Shown here one piece after another: positions 45,046-55,082 of a DNA stretch of 64,000 bases (the first letter of the stretch is position 1; the number at the start of each line of letters is the position of its first letter). Under the pieces are notes generated by a model. The model was not told where the DNA came from, ran no database searches, and saw nothing but the letters and a program-made list of their open reading frames with translations. Both the position numbers and the translations under genes were made by a program. The DNA is from Bacillus sp. V3B (GTDB lineage: Bacteria > Bacillota > Bacilli > Bacillales > Cytobacillaceae). The stretch covers positions 102,974 to 166,973 of the forward strand of contig NZ_JAETXM010000006.1 of assembly GCF_024494465.1 (NCBI RefSeq). The letters run 5' to 3'.

Positions 45046-46206
45046 ATGAAGATCATGATGTTTGCTCATGGCGGTAGTTTAAATAGAGGGTGTGAGGCCA
45101 TTGTAAGGTCCACTACTAATTTGATAAAAGAAAAAGTAGATGGAGCTAAAGTTTATTTAGCATCAGGAAAACCTGAAACAGATAAGGGTATCACAAAATT
45201 AGATGGTATCTATGATGGATCGAATAATGAGATAAAAAAATACTCACTTTCCTGGTTAATATCCTCGTTAAATGTAAAGCTTTTTAAAGATGAATCTTAC
45301 GCATTAGGGAAAATTCATCATACTATTATTAATCGGATAAAGGATGTAGATGTTTGTTTGTCAATTGGTGGAGATAATTACTGTTATGGTGAGCAGCCTG
45401 GTTGGTATGAAATAGATAGAAGGGTAAAACAGCAAGAGAAAAAATTAGTACTCTGGGGATGTTCAATTGGGGAAGAGGATATGTCCCCAAGAAAATTAGA
45501 AGATCTTAAACTATTTGATTTAATTCTTGCTCGCGAAACATTAACTTATAATATGTTAATAAATAAGGGCTTAAATAATGTCAAATTATGTGCAGATCCT
45601 GCCTTTACATTAGAAAAAGAAGAATTAGAGTTACCTAAAGGATGGCAAGATGGAAATATAGTAGGTCTTAACTTTAGTCCGTTAGTCGAGGGGAAAAATC
45701 CGAAATCAAAGATGGCTATCAATGATCTTATTAATCATATTTTAAAAGAGACTAACTTAACGATCGCATTAACTCCACATGTTATGGAGAGCGGAAATAA
45801 TGATTATCAACTTTTATCTAATTATTTCGACATGTATAAAGATACTGGAAGGGTCATTATTTTACCCGACCATCTTAATGCTACTCAATATAAGGGATAC
45901 ATTGCTAGAATGAGATTTTTTATAGGGGCTAGAACACATGCGACCATTGCAGCTTATTCCCAATATGTTCCCACAATGGTATTAGGATATAGTGTAAAGT
46001 CAAAAGGTATTGCAAAAGATTTATTTGGGGAAGAAAAATTAGTGCTTGGGATAGAACAAATCTCTAATAGTCAAATGCTCATTTCTAACTTTAATAAGAT
46101 GGTTAGAGAAGAAGATGAGATAAGAACAAAATTACAACAGTCTATACCAAATATAAAGAAAATATCTTATAAGGCAGTAGACTACCTTAATGAGTTAATT
46201 TCATAA
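45046..46206 (+). CDS. Polysaccharide pyruvyl transferase family protein (first of two)
   Basis: The protein has 386 residues. HGGSLNRGCEAIVRST is the N-terminal motif, CLSIGGDNYCYGE the central one, and FFIGARTHATIAAYSQYVPT the C-terminal H-containing motif of the PS_pyruv_trans family. These enzymes add a pyruvate ketal to a sugar and so give the polymer negative charge. CTGGAGG precedes the ATG. Confidence 0.87.
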   Translation: MKIMMFAHGGSLNRGCEAIVRSTTNLIKEKVDGAKVYLASGKPETDKGITKLDGIYDGSNNEIKKYSLSWLISSLNVKLFKDESYALGKIHHTIINRIKDVDVCLSIGGDNYCYGEQPGWYEIDRRVKQQEKKLVLWGCSIGEEDMSPRKLEDLKLFDLILARETLTYNMLINKGLNNVKLCADPAFTLEKEELELPKGWQDGNIVGLNFSPLVEGKNPKSKMAINDLINHILKETNLTIALTPHVMESGNNDYQLLSNYFDMYKDTGRVIILPDHLNATQYKGYIARMRFFIGARTHATIAAYSQYVPTMVLGYSVKSKGIAKDLFGEEKLVLGIEQISNSQMLISNFNKMVREEDEIRTKLQQSIPNIKKISYKAVDYLNELIS

Positions 46207-46219
46207 TTAGAGGGAAACG

Positions 46220-47410
46220 ATGAAGAAGAATCTATTATTTGTTATACCTAGCTTAGCGGCAGGTGGTGGAGAAAAGAGTTTAATCAACCTACTATCCCAA
46301 GTTGATTATAATTCTTATAACGTGGATTTATTGTTATTTCATAAAAGTGGTGTGTTTCTCAATGTGCTACCGAAACAAGTAAATATTGTTGAACCCCTAG
46401 GAGATTATCAAACATTTAAATATTCTCTAAATCGTTCTGTTCGTAAATTTATTAGGAGTAGAAAAATTCAGTTAGCTTATGTAAGACTTACCTTTGCACT
46501 GAAAAATAGGATAATTAAGGATACATCAAAGGCAGAGCAATATACTTGGAAATATCAAAGTGAATCTATGGATATTCTTGAAAAAGAATATGATACAGCA
46601 ATAGGTTACCTTGAAAAATCTTCTATTTATTTTGTTGTCGATAAAGTGAAATCTAAGAGAAAAATTGGCTGGATACATACAAATTACACAAATTCAGGTA
46701 TGGATCACCATTTTGATCAGCCTTATTTTAACCAACTAGATCAAATTGTCACGGTCTCAGAAGAATGTGCTAAATCTTTAAAAGAAAACTTTAGGGGAAT
46801 AGGGAACAAGGTGAAGGTAATTTATAATATCGTTTCACCGACTCTTATTCATAAACTATCAGATAGTTCAATTAAAGATTCCTTTTGCACTGAGCAAAAT
46901 GAGATTATTTTAATGACGATTGCAAGATTAAGTCATGAAAAAGGATTAGATATTGCTATAAGATCATGTGAACAATTAGTTGATAAAGGTTATAACATAA
47001 AATGGCATGTAATAGGAGAAGGAAATGAAAGAAATAAATTAGAAGAAATGATTAAGAAGAGAGAATTAGAAGATCATTTTAAACTTTTGGGATTAAGAGA
47101 AAATCCCTATCCATATTTAAAAAAGGCAGATATATATATTCAGCCATCGAGATATGAGGGCAAATCAATTGCTATTGATGAGGCTAAAATACTTCATAAA
47201 CCTATAATCGTGACAAATTATGAAACAGCAAAAGATCAGATAACAAATGAAATAAATGGATTGATTGTAGATATGAATGAACAAGGTTTATCAGAAGGAA
47301 TTGAAAGGCTCATACAAAATCAAGATTTTAAGCATAGTTTTATAAATAATCTATCTAATGAACAATTAGGTACTGAAAATGAAATAAACAAGCTTTATGA
47401 GATTATTTAG
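46220..47410 (+). CDS. GT4 glycosyltransferase, tandem paralogue A
   Basis: This is a 396-residue GT-B enzyme: LLFVIPSLAAGGGEKSLINL, then IGWIHTNYTNSGMDHHFDQ, and the donor loop IQPSRYEGKSIAIDEAKIL. It is closely related to the next gene along its whole length. GAGGGAAACG precedes the ATG. The sugar is unknown. Confidence 0.88.
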   Translation: MKKNLLFVIPSLAAGGGEKSLINLLSQVDYNSYNVDLLLFHKSGVFLNVLPKQVNIVEPLGDYQTFKYSLNRSVRKFIRSRKIQLAYVRLTFALKNRIIKDTSKAEQYTWKYQSESMDILEKEYDTAIGYLEKSSIYFVVDKVKSKRKIGWIHTNYTNSGMDHHFDQPYFNQLDQIVTVSEECAKSLKENFRGIGNKVKVIYNIVSPTLIHKLSDSSIKDSFCTEQNEIILMTIARLSHEKGLDIAIRSCEQLVDKGYNIKWHVIGEGNERNKLEEMIKKRELEDHFKLLGLRENPYPYLKKADIYIQPSRYEGKSIAIDEAKILHKPIIVTNYETAKDQITNEINGLIVDMNEQGLSEGIERLIQNQDFKHSFINNLSNEQLGTENEINKLYEII

Positions 47411-47425
47411 TGGGTGGCTCAAAAT

Positions 47426-48613
47426 ATGAAAAAAGATTTACTATTTGTCATTAATAATTTAAATTGTGGCGGTGCAGAGAAGGCATTAATTTCCTTATTA
47501 GAAACAATTGACTACACTGCATATAATGTGGATTTACTTTTATTTAAGCATGAAGGATTATTTTTTAATAAAATACCTAAACAAGTAACTCTATTGGATG
47601 AGCCATTAGAGTTTAAGTACTTTGATATGTCTATAAAAGTAGCGACTATCGACGCTTTAAAAAAAGGTAGGTTAGATATTACAACTTCAAGAATAGGTGC
47701 GGGCTTTATTTTTAAAACAGAGGAAAATAGAGCCAGATGCGAACAAAGGGTATGGAAGTATATATCAAAATCATTGAAACAAATGGATAAAGAGTATGAT
47801 GTAGCGATTGGATATCTGGAAAAGAATCCAATTTATTACTGCCTTGAAAAGGTTAAGGCAAAGAAAAAAATAGGCTTTATTCATAATGATTACAATAAAC
47901 TAGGGATGGATTCCACCATTGATATGCAATATTTTGATCAATTGGATTATATCGTAACCGTCTCAGAAGAATGCGCAAATGTTCTAAAACAACAGTTTCC
48001 TATATATAAAGATAAGATCAGCGTTATGTATAATATTGTTTCACCCGCAATCATTAATAAGTTATCAATGGAGACAATTAATTTAAATCAGAAAGTAACT
48101 AATCTTGTATCTGTGGGAAGACTTAATAGTCAAAAAGGTTTTGATCTGGCTATTGAAGCTTGCAAGGATTTGGTTACAAGTGGATATCAAGTAAACTGGT
48201 TAGTAATAGGAGAAGGAGAAGAAAGAATAAATTTGGAACAAATGATTAAAGATCTTCAACTTGAGGATCACTTTATTCTTTTAGGAATGAAAGAAAATCC
48301 GTATCCCTATATAAGAGAAGCCGATATATATGTCCAGCCATCTCGATTTGAAGGGAAGTCTATTGCAATTGATGAAGCAAAAATACTTAAAAAACCAATA
48401 ATTGTAACTAACTTTAGTACGGCAAAAGATCAAATCACGGATCAAGAAAATGGTTTGATTGTAGGTATGGATCCTAAATCAATATCAATCGGAATTCAGA
48501 ATTTAATAGATAATGAAAAATTGAGAAGAGAATTAATCGAACAATTATCCACAGAACAGCTTGGAACGGAGTCTGAGATTAATAAATTATACGAATTAAT
48601 TGAAGCTGTGTAG
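47426..48613 (+). CDS. GT4 glycosyltransferase, tandem paralogue B
   Basis: This is a 395-residue copy related to the preceding gene: LLFVINNLNCGGAEKALISL, then GYLEKNPIYYCLEKVKAKKK, and VQPSRFEGKSIAIDEAKIL. The frame opens at a GTG at 47414, but GGGTGG is 8 bases before the ATG at 47426, which gives the MKKDLLFV start matching its paralogue. Confidence 0.88.
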   Translation: MKKDLLFVINNLNCGGAEKALISLLETIDYTAYNVDLLLFKHEGLFFNKIPKQVTLLDEPLEFKYFDMSIKVATIDALKKGRLDITTSRIGAGFIFKTEENRARCEQRVWKYISKSLKQMDKEYDVAIGYLEKNPIYYCLEKVKAKKKIGFIHNDYNKLGMDSTIDMQYFDQLDYIVTVSEECANVLKQQFPIYKDKISVMYNIVSPAIINKLSMETINLNQKVTNLVSVGRLNSQKGFDLAIEACKDLVTSGYQVNWLVIGEGEERINLEQMIKDLQLEDHFILLGMKENPYPYIREADIYVQPSRFEGKSIAIDEAKILKKPIIVTNFSTAKDQITDQENGLIVGMDPKSISIGIQNLIDNEKLRRELIEQLSTEQLGTESEINKLYELIEAV

Positions 48614-48626
48614 AAAGGATAAAAGT

Positions 48627-49817
48627 ATGTTAATAGAGGTTATAGGTTTTATCTTTATAAGTTTGGTATTCTTAGTTATTCTTATTGATATTATTCCTAT
48701 CTTCAAAGAATGGGTTGGTAGAATTCACATTGGGAGATATGATGACAAAGAAATATGGAATCAATCAATTACTAGTACTGGTGTAAAATGGCTAAACAAA
48801 ACACCAAAAGTTAAAGTGACGGATAATAACAGATTAGTTGTAATAGATATGTTAAAAGGTAATTATACTAAGAATGCGATACAATACTGGCAAGAAGCAG
48901 CTTTATTATTAGGTTTAGGAGAGTATCTGAAATATAATGGGAAAGATGAAAGAGTAAAAAAGGAAATTAAAAGATTTTTAAGAAGAAAATTCAACCAGAA
49001 TGGTCAATGGATTCAAAAACCAGAACATGTTGATGCTGGAATACTTGCCTATTCTATATTGAAATTGGATTTTATTAATCCAGATGATTATAAGCCCGCG
49101 TTGGATTATACATGGAAATTAATTGAAGATCACATAGGTGAAGATGGAACGGTTGGATATAGGAAATCTATGCAAAACTACAGGTATGTAGATACGATAG
49201 GTTTCATATGTCCTTTTTTAGTTTCCTATGGGATTAAATATGGTAATGATGAATGCATAGATTTAGCAGTAAAGCAGATTCAGAAATATGAACAATATGG
49301 AATGTTAGAAAAACATAACATACCTAGCCATGCTTATAATATTAAAACGAAAGCTCCACTTGGCTTATACGGTTGGGGACGTGGCTTAGGCTGGTATGCA
49401 ATTGGTCTTATCGATACTTGGAATGAGTTGCCACAAAATAATAAGTATAAGACTGTATTAGAACTAAGTGTTAAGAAATTTGCTACAGCATCTTTAAAGT
49501 TTCAACAAGACAATGGAGCATGGAATTGGACTGTAACAAGAAATGAAGCAAGACCAGATTCATCAACTACGGCTACATTAGGATATTTTATGTTGAATGC
49601 AGCAAAAATAGCTGGGGTTTCTAAAGAATGCCTAGCAAGTACAGATAAAGCGATAGGTTATTTAATGAAAGTAACAAGGAGAAACGGTGAGGTGGATTTT
49701 TCACAAGGAGATACGAAGGATATTGGGGTATATTCGATGTTATTTAATATATTGCCTTTTACTCAAGGCTTTTGTATTAGAATGAAAAATTTACATAACA
49801 ATTCTAAGGCAGTGTGA
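48627..49817 (+). CDS. Membrane-anchored GH88/GH105-like protein in the eps operon
   Basis: This 396-residue protein has an N-terminal membrane helix (LIEVIGFIFISLVFLVILID), then an (alpha/alpha)6-barrel pattern of unsaturated glucuronyl/rhamnogalacturonyl hydrolases: HVDAGILAYSILKLD, RYVDTIGFICPFLVSYG and YGWGRGLGWYAIGLIDTWNE. It probably trims or edits polysaccharide at the membrane. A free extracellular catabolic enzyme would not need the anchor or sit in a biosynthetic operon. AAAGGA fits the ATG at 48627; an upstream TTG at 48600 overlaps the previous gene. Confidence 0.78.
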   Translation: MLIEVIGFIFISLVFLVILIDIIPIFKEWVGRIHIGRYDDKEIWNQSITSTGVKWLNKTPKVKVTDNNRLVVIDMLKGNYTKNAIQYWQEAALLLGLGEYLKYNGKDERVKKEIKRFLRRKFNQNGQWIQKPEHVDAGILAYSILKLDFINPDDYKPALDYTWKLIEDHIGEDGTVGYRKSMQNYRYVDTIGFICPFLVSYGIKYGNDECIDLAVKQIQKYEQYGMLEKHNIPSHAYNIKTKAPLGLYGWGRGLGWYAIGLIDTWNELPQNNKYKTVLELSVKKFATASLKFQQDNGAWNWTVTRNEARPDSSTTATLGYFMLNAAKIAGVSKECLASTDKAIGYLMKVTRRNGEVDFSQGDTKDIGVYSMLFNILPFTQGFCIRMKNLHNNSKAV

Positions 49818-49823
49818 ACGATT

Positions 49824-50384
49824 ATGGTAAAAAAGGTTCTTGATTTTTTGAGGGCAAGATTTAGAAAAATTATTTTAGAAGAGATATGGTTAGAAGATTA
49901 TATAAAGATGGGTATGAAAATAGGTGAAAACTGTTCTATTCAACCAGGTGTAATATTTGATTATTCACATTGTTGGTTGATAAAAATAGGTAATAATGTC
50001 ACGATTGCGCCTCAAGCATATTTATTAGCTCATGATGCAAGTACAAAAAAATTAATTGATTACACTAAAATTGGCAGTATTTCTATTGAAGATAATGTTT
50101 TTATAGGTGCCAGAGCTTTAATTATGCCTAGAGTAACCATTGGTGAAAATTCAATAGTTGCAGCTGGAAGTATAGTAACAAAATCGATACCTGAGGGAAG
50201 TGTAGTAGCAGGTAATCCTGCAAAGGTTATATTTGCAGTAGAGGAATTTATCGAAAAGAATAAACAATTAAAAGATATTACTAAAATATATGACAGTAAT
50301 TATACTTTACGGGGAAATATATCATATTTTCTTAAAAATGAGATGCATGAGGAATTAATCAATAAAGTAGGGTTTGTCGATTAA
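49824..50384 (+). CDS. Left-handed beta-helix acyltransferase
   Basis: This is a 186-residue hexapeptide-repeat acetyltransferase of the WbbJ/CysE-like class: GENCSIQPGVIFDYSHCWLI, IGNNVTIAPQAYLLAHDAST with the catalytic His, IEDNVFIGARALIMPRVTIG and VVAGNPAKVIF. It likely O-acetylates a sugar of the repeat unit. It starts 6 bases after the preceding gene. Confidence 0.88.
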   Translation: MVKKVLDFLRARFRKIILEEIWLEDYIKMGMKIGENCSIQPGVIFDYSHCWLIKIGNNVTIAPQAYLLAHDASTKKLIDYTKIGSISIEDNVFIGARALIMPRVTIGENSIVAAGSIVTKSIPEGSVVAGNPAKVIFAVEEFIEKNKQLKDITKIYDSNYTLRGNISYFLKNEMHEELINKVGFVD

Positions 50385-50408
50385 GATTTGTATCAGAGGT
50401 GAAAAGTA

Positions 50409-51416
50409 TTGAGTGATTTAATAAGTGTTATTGTTCCAATATATAACGTAGAGAGATGGCTAACTAGTTGTATAGAAAATATTTTAAATCAGCCTTTTAA
50501 TAATATTGAATTAATTTTAGTTAATGATGGGTCAACAGATAACTGTAGAGCAATATGTGAGCAATACGCTCAAAAAGATAAAAAAATTAAGGTTGTGCAT
50601 AAAGAAAATGGAGGTTTAAGTAGTGCTAGAAATGCAGGAATAGAAATGGCTACTGGTAAATACATAGTGTTTATTGATCCAGATGATCAGATTACCGAAG
50701 ATTATTTTATTTCACTATTCGCAATGGCTGAGGAAAATAATTGTGATGCTATTGTTAGTGGATATAAAACTGTACCAAATAATAATAATATTATCCCTGG
50801 ATACCAGTTAAACAAAGTAATGGAAGGAAAAGCTTTTGTATTAAGTTCTTCTAATATTCATTCAAACAATGATTTATGTTTTGTCTGGAGGTATATTTAT
50901 AAACTTAGCATTATTAAAGAGAATAATATTAGATTCAATGAAAAAGTGTTTATTGGAGAGGATGTAATCTTTAATTTAGAGTTTTTATTAGAATCTAAAA
51001 GAGTGTATGCAATATCGAAAACTCTATATTTTTACACTGTTAATAATCCAGATAGCTTAATGAGGGTCCCGTATAAACCAAAATTAGAGAGTAGTTTAAT
51101 TTTGCAATATAAAATAAGAAAACAGCTTTCAAAAAAATTCGATTTACTAAGATATAGTCATTATAGTAAAGATTTAGCTAATTATTATATAAATAATATA
51201 TATAGGATGATTATAAATAATTTAAAAAATAGCCAGAGCAAAAATATAAATGATGAGTTACGTAGATTAGTTAATTACGAAATGTTTTCTGATAGCTTAA
51301 AAGAAATTGGTTTTTCATATAAATGTAATAGTATTAAGGAATATATATATTATTTGGCACTAAAATTTAAGGTTTATCCCTTACTGACAGGAGTTTATAA
51401 GCGTGAAAGCAGGTGA
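50409..51416 (+). CDS. GT2 family glycosyltransferase
   Basis: The protein has 335 residues with a GT-A fold: VIVPIYNVERWLTSCIENIL, LVNDGSTDNCR and FIDPDDQITED. The start is TTG at 50409 behind GAGGTGAAAAG. A long basic, Asn-rich C-terminus follows the catalytic domain. The donor is unknown. Confidence 0.88.
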   Translation: MSDLISVIVPIYNVERWLTSCIENILNQPFNNIELILVNDGSTDNCRAICEQYAQKDKKIKVVHKENGGLSSARNAGIEMATGKYIVFIDPDDQITEDYFISLFAMAEENNCDAIVSGYKTVPNNNNIIPGYQLNKVMEGKAFVLSSSNIHSNNDLCFVWRYIYKLSIIKENNIRFNEKVFIGEDVIFNLEFLLESKRVYAISKTLYFYTVNNPDSLMRVPYKPKLESSLILQYKIRKQLSKKFDLLRYSHYSKDLANYYINNIYRMIINNLKNSQSKNINDELRRLVNYEMFSDSLKEIGFSYKCNSIKEYIYYLALKFKVYPLLTGVYKRESR

Positions 51417-51420
51417 TAAT

Positions 51421-52326
51421 ATGTTTAAAAGATTATTGATTAATATTAAAAAGCATATTAGTTTATTATATTTTTTTGGAAAAGATAAGGCGAGTTCAAT
51501 AATGTATCAATCCCCAAATGTTTTATCCAGTGAGCAAACAATTGAAAAGATAATTAAAGATAAATGTTCTATAAGTAGATATGGAGATGGTGAATTTCAT
51601 CTTCTTATTCAATCAAAGGATTTAAAATTTCAAAAAAGGTCTAATGAGTTAAGTAGAAGGCTGAAGAATATATTAATTAGTGATGATGAAGGGTTAATGG
51701 TATGCATTCCAAATGTTTTTTCAGAATCAGATTTATCAATGAGAACTAATGAGTCAAAAAAGTTTTGGAAGGATCACGTGGCAAACTATCGTTTATTATG
51801 GTATAAGCACTTAGACCGCAACAAAACCTACTATAACTCAACTTTTACTAGAAATTATATTGCAATAGAAGATAAGTCCAACTTGGAAAGTTATTTCGAT
51901 AAGGTAAAAAAAATATGGGGAAATAGAGATTTATTAATAATTGAAGGTGAATTTTCTAGATTAGGAGTAGGAAATAATTTATTTGATAATGCTAATTCCA
52001 TCCAGAGAATATTGGCACCCAGTGAAAATGCATTTGAAAAATATGATTTAGTTCTTCAAAAGGCAAAAAGGCATGATAAAGAAAAACTTGTTCTTATTGC
52101 GCTAGGACCTACAGCAACTATTTTATCTTATGATTTACATAAGTTAGGTTACCAGGCAATTGATATTGGTCATTTAGATGTAGAGTTTGAATGGTTTCTA
52201 AAAAAGACAAAAGTAAGAACAAAAATAGAAAATAAATATGTAATTGAAGCAAATAATAGAATTGAAGATGATAATCATTTTTTTGATGCCGAATATGAAA
52301 AGCAAATTGTAGATCAAGTAGTTTGA
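51421..52326 (+). CDS. GT-D fold (DUF1792-type) glycosyltransferase
   Basis: This is a protein of about 301 residues of the SP_1767/DUF1792 family, known from streptococcal serine-rich-protein glycosylation as the GT-D fold. CSISRYGDGEFHLLI, GVGNNLFDNANSIQRI and LVLIALGPTATILSYDLHKL are the family motifs. AGGTGA precedes the ATG at 51421; a GTG at 51403 overlapping the previous gene is the alternative start. Confidence 0.85.
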   Translation: MFKRLLINIKKHISLLYFFGKDKASSIMYQSPNVLSSEQTIEKIIKDKCSISRYGDGEFHLLIQSKDLKFQKRSNELSRRLKNILISDDEGLMVCIPNVFSESDLSMRTNESKKFWKDHVANYRLLWYKHLDRNKTYYNSTFTRNYIAIEDKSNLESYFDKVKKIWGNRDLLIIEGEFSRLGVGNNLFDNANSIQRILAPSENAFEKYDLVLQKAKRHDKEKLVLIALGPTATILSYDLHKLGYQAIDIGHLDVEFEWFLKKTKVRTKIENKYVIEANNRIEDDNHFFDAEYEKQIVDQVV

Positions 52327-52347
52327 ATAGCGCAAAGAGGTGAAAAA

Positions 52348-53424
52348 ATGGATTCGATAAAAAAACTAGTCCCTGTAAAAATAAAGAGATATTTAAAGGT
52401 AAAAGGCTATATTGCAGAAATAAAACAGCAAAGAATGGACTCAAAAAAACGTGATGAATTTGCAAAATATCTTGATAAAATAAGTGCAAAAAGAAGGATA
52501 TTTATATTAGATGCTTGTGACCATAGAAACCTAGGAGATCAAGCTATTTTAATGGCGGAACTACAATTTTTAAAAGATAATTTTAAAGATTATGAGATTA
52601 TTAGTGTGGGTCTAGGAAAGTTTAATAACTATGTAAATATTGTGAAGAAACATGTACGTTTAGATGACATATTTGTTTTACATGGTGGAGGTAACTTAGG
52701 AAATGAATACAAAAAAGCTGAAAATACTCGTAGAACCATTATTCAGTTATTTCCTAATAATCAAATTATATTATTTCCTCAGACCATGTATTTTACTCCG
52801 AATGATGAAGGTAGTAGAGAATTAGTTAAATCGAAAGAAATTTATAGTAAACATAAGCAATTAACTTTAATTGCTAGAGAAAGAAAATCATATGATTTAA
52901 TGAGGAGGAATTTTAATAATAGTCAAATTATCTTAACACCTGATATTGTTTTATCTTTAAATAAGTCCCTAATAAATGAGGTTAGAAAAGGAGCTTTATT
53001 CTGTTGTAGAAATGATATTGAGGGATTACTATCAGAAGCTGAGAAAACAGAGATATTAGATATCTTAGAGGGCGAATTTTCTAGTGTATCAATTACAGAT
53101 ACTGTTGGAGAGAGTAATTTTGCAAGTGTGGAAGAAAAATTCAAGGAATTTAGGCAAGCTGAGATCATTCTAACAGATAGATTGCACGGCATGGTATTCG
53201 CTGCAATAACTGGAACACCTTGTATCGCGCTAAGTAATTATAATTATAAAGTAAAAGGTACATATGAGTGGATTAAGCATTTAAATTATATTAAATATAC
53301 AGATTCTATTGACGAAGTGCCAGCATTAGTTGAGGAGCTAAAAAGATTTAAATCTTGTAAATACGATAATCGTTTCGCTATTCCATATTATGAAGAAATT
53401 AAGAAAGCAATGAGAAGAAATTAA
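52348..53424 (+). CDS. Polysaccharide pyruvyl transferase family protein (second of two)
   Basis: The protein has 358 residues: DACDHRNLGDQAILMAEL, LHGGGNLGNEYKKAENTRR and ILTDRLHGMVFAAITGTPCI, which is close to the EpsI/EpsO type of B. subtilis. It should add pyruvate from PEP to a sugar, or act in an equivalent modification. AAGAGGTG precedes the ATG. Confidence 0.9.
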   Translation: MDSIKKLVPVKIKRYLKVKGYIAEIKQQRMDSKKRDEFAKYLDKISAKRRIFILDACDHRNLGDQAILMAELQFLKDNFKDYEIISVGLGKFNNYVNIVKKHVRLDDIFVLHGGGNLGNEYKKAENTRRTIIQLFPNNQIILFPQTMYFTPNDEGSRELVKSKEIYSKHKQLTLIARERKSYDLMRRNFNNSQIILTPDIVLSLNKSLINEVRKGALFCCRNDIEGLLSEAEKTEILDILEGEFSSVSITDTVGESNFASVEEKFKEFRQAEIILTDRLHGMVFAAITGTPCIALSNYNYKVKGTYEWIKHLNYIKYTDSIDEVPALVEELKRFKSCKYDNRFAIPYYEEIKKAMRRN

Positions 53425-53511
53425 TATACAGAATTAAGTGTGTATATTAACTTACAGTAGTTAGAATTAATCTATTTTGTTTAGTATTTTATCAGAAAAG
53501 CAGGAGAAAAA

Positions 53512-55062
53512 ATGCGAGTAAAGAACTCAATTATCAATATATCTACTGGTTTGGGTAGCCAAATTATTATTACTCTACTCAGTTTTATTTCAAGAACAGT
53601 ATTTATTACCTATTTAGGAGTAGAGTATTTAGGCATAAATGGTCTGTTTACAAATGTGTTAGGAATGCTTTCTTTAGCTGAAGCTGGTATTGGTTCTGCT
53701 ATTATTTATAACCTATATAAACCAGTGGCAGAAAATGATATCGCAAAAATAAATATGTTAATGAATTTCTATAAAAAAGCATATAGAGTTATTGCTCTTG
53801 TTGTTTTTCTATTAGGCCTTTCATTATTACCTTTTTTGGATCATTTTACAAATGGTACCAACGTAGAAAATGTTAATTTAATTTATTTTCTTTTTTTATT
53901 TAATACGGCAGCTTCTTATTTATTTTCACACAAAATTTCTTTTCTAAATGTTTGTCAGAAAGGTTATATTGTTACTGGTATTTATACTATTTCAACTATT
54001 ATTGCTACTTTTATTAAGATTGGGATATTGTATTTTACGAGTAATTATATTTTATATTTAATTATAGATATTGTAATTACTATAACGACTTCTATTATAT
54101 TATCGATATTAGTAAATAAAATGTATCCTTTTATAAAAAATAAAGTGTCAAGTAAACTTGATAGTGAGACTAAAGGTAATATCGTCAAAAATGTAAAAGC
54201 TTTAGTATTGCATAATATTGGTGGGTATGCTGTTTTCGGAACGGATAATTTGATTATAGCTTCATTTGTCAATGTAACTGCTGTAGGATTGTATTCAAAT
54301 TATTATATGTTAATTAATATTTGTCGAACTTTTATTAATCAAGTTTTTAACAATATGACTCACAGTATTGGAAACTTAGTCGCTGAAGAAAGTGATGATA
54401 AAATTTATAGTATTTTTAAAGTAACCATGTTTTTTAACTTTTGGATATACTCGTTTTTTTCCATCCTTTTGTATATCATCATTGAGCCTTTTATTACTTT
54501 ATGGCTTGGGTCAGAGTTTATTATGAGTAAAGGATTAATCATTATTTTAATAATCAATTTTTATGTTTCTGGAATGAGGCGGTCTATATCTACGATTAAA
54601 ACAACTTCTGGGATTTTTCATGAGGATAGATATGCTCCTTTTATTGAAGCGGCAGTAAATCTGGTAGTCTCTATTGTACTTGTGCAATATTTCGGTATCG
54701 TAGGTGTATTTATTGGGACACTTATAAGTACTCTTGTAGTTCCATTTTGGGTTGCACCTTACTTGGTTTATAAAAAGGTATTTAAGTTACCTGTATTTAG
54801 TTATTTCATTAAGTATATATATTATTTAATAATAGGCTTAGGAACATGTGTTATAACAAGTTTTATATGTAATGAATTTCTAGATGAAGGAATTATTTCT
54901 TTGTTATTAAGAGGAGTTATCTGTTTGATTGTACCCAACCTAATTTATATCACTATTTTTCATAGGACAGAGGAATTTAAATATCTATTAGGGGTTTCTA
55001 ACGATTTGATTGCAAAGATAGTAAGTATTAAAAAATATAGAAAAAATAAATTAGAAGTTTAA
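53512..55062 (+). CDS. Wzx-type polysaccharide flippase (MOP superfamily)
   Basis: This is a 516-residue protein with 12-14 membrane helices. The N-terminus (IINISTGLGSQIIITLLSFI, SRTVFITYLG, EYLGINGLFTNVLGML) is the usual start of eps flippases. It moves the lipid-linked repeat unit outward for EpsG to polymerise. CAGGAG precedes the ATG. It is the last intact gene of the operon; an ISL3 element follows 20 bases after its stop. Confidence 0.9.
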   Translation: MRVKNSIINISTGLGSQIIITLLSFISRTVFITYLGVEYLGINGLFTNVLGMLSLAEAGIGSAIIYNLYKPVAENDIAKINMLMNFYKKAYRVIALVVFLLGLSLLPFLDHFTNGTNVENVNLIYFLFLFNTAASYLFSHKISFLNVCQKGYIVTGIYTISTIIATFIKIGILYFTSNYILYLIIDIVITITTSIILSILVNKMYPFIKNKVSSKLDSETKGNIVKNVKALVLHNIGGYAVFGTDNLIIASFVNVTAVGLYSNYYMLINICRTFINQVFNNMTHSIGNLVAEESDDKIYSIFKVTMFFNFWIYSFFSILLYIIIEPFITLWLGSEFIMSKGLIIILIINFYVSGMRRSISTIKTTSGIFHEDRYAPFIEAAVNLVVSIVLVQYFGIVGVFIGTLISTLVVPFWVAPYLVYKKVFKLPVFSYFIKYIYYLIIGLGTCVITSFICNEFLDEGIISLLLRGVICLIVPNLIYITIFHRTEEFKYLLGVSNDLIAKIVSIKKYRKNKLEV

Positions 55063-55082
55063 GAAGGGATATATGTATAAAG

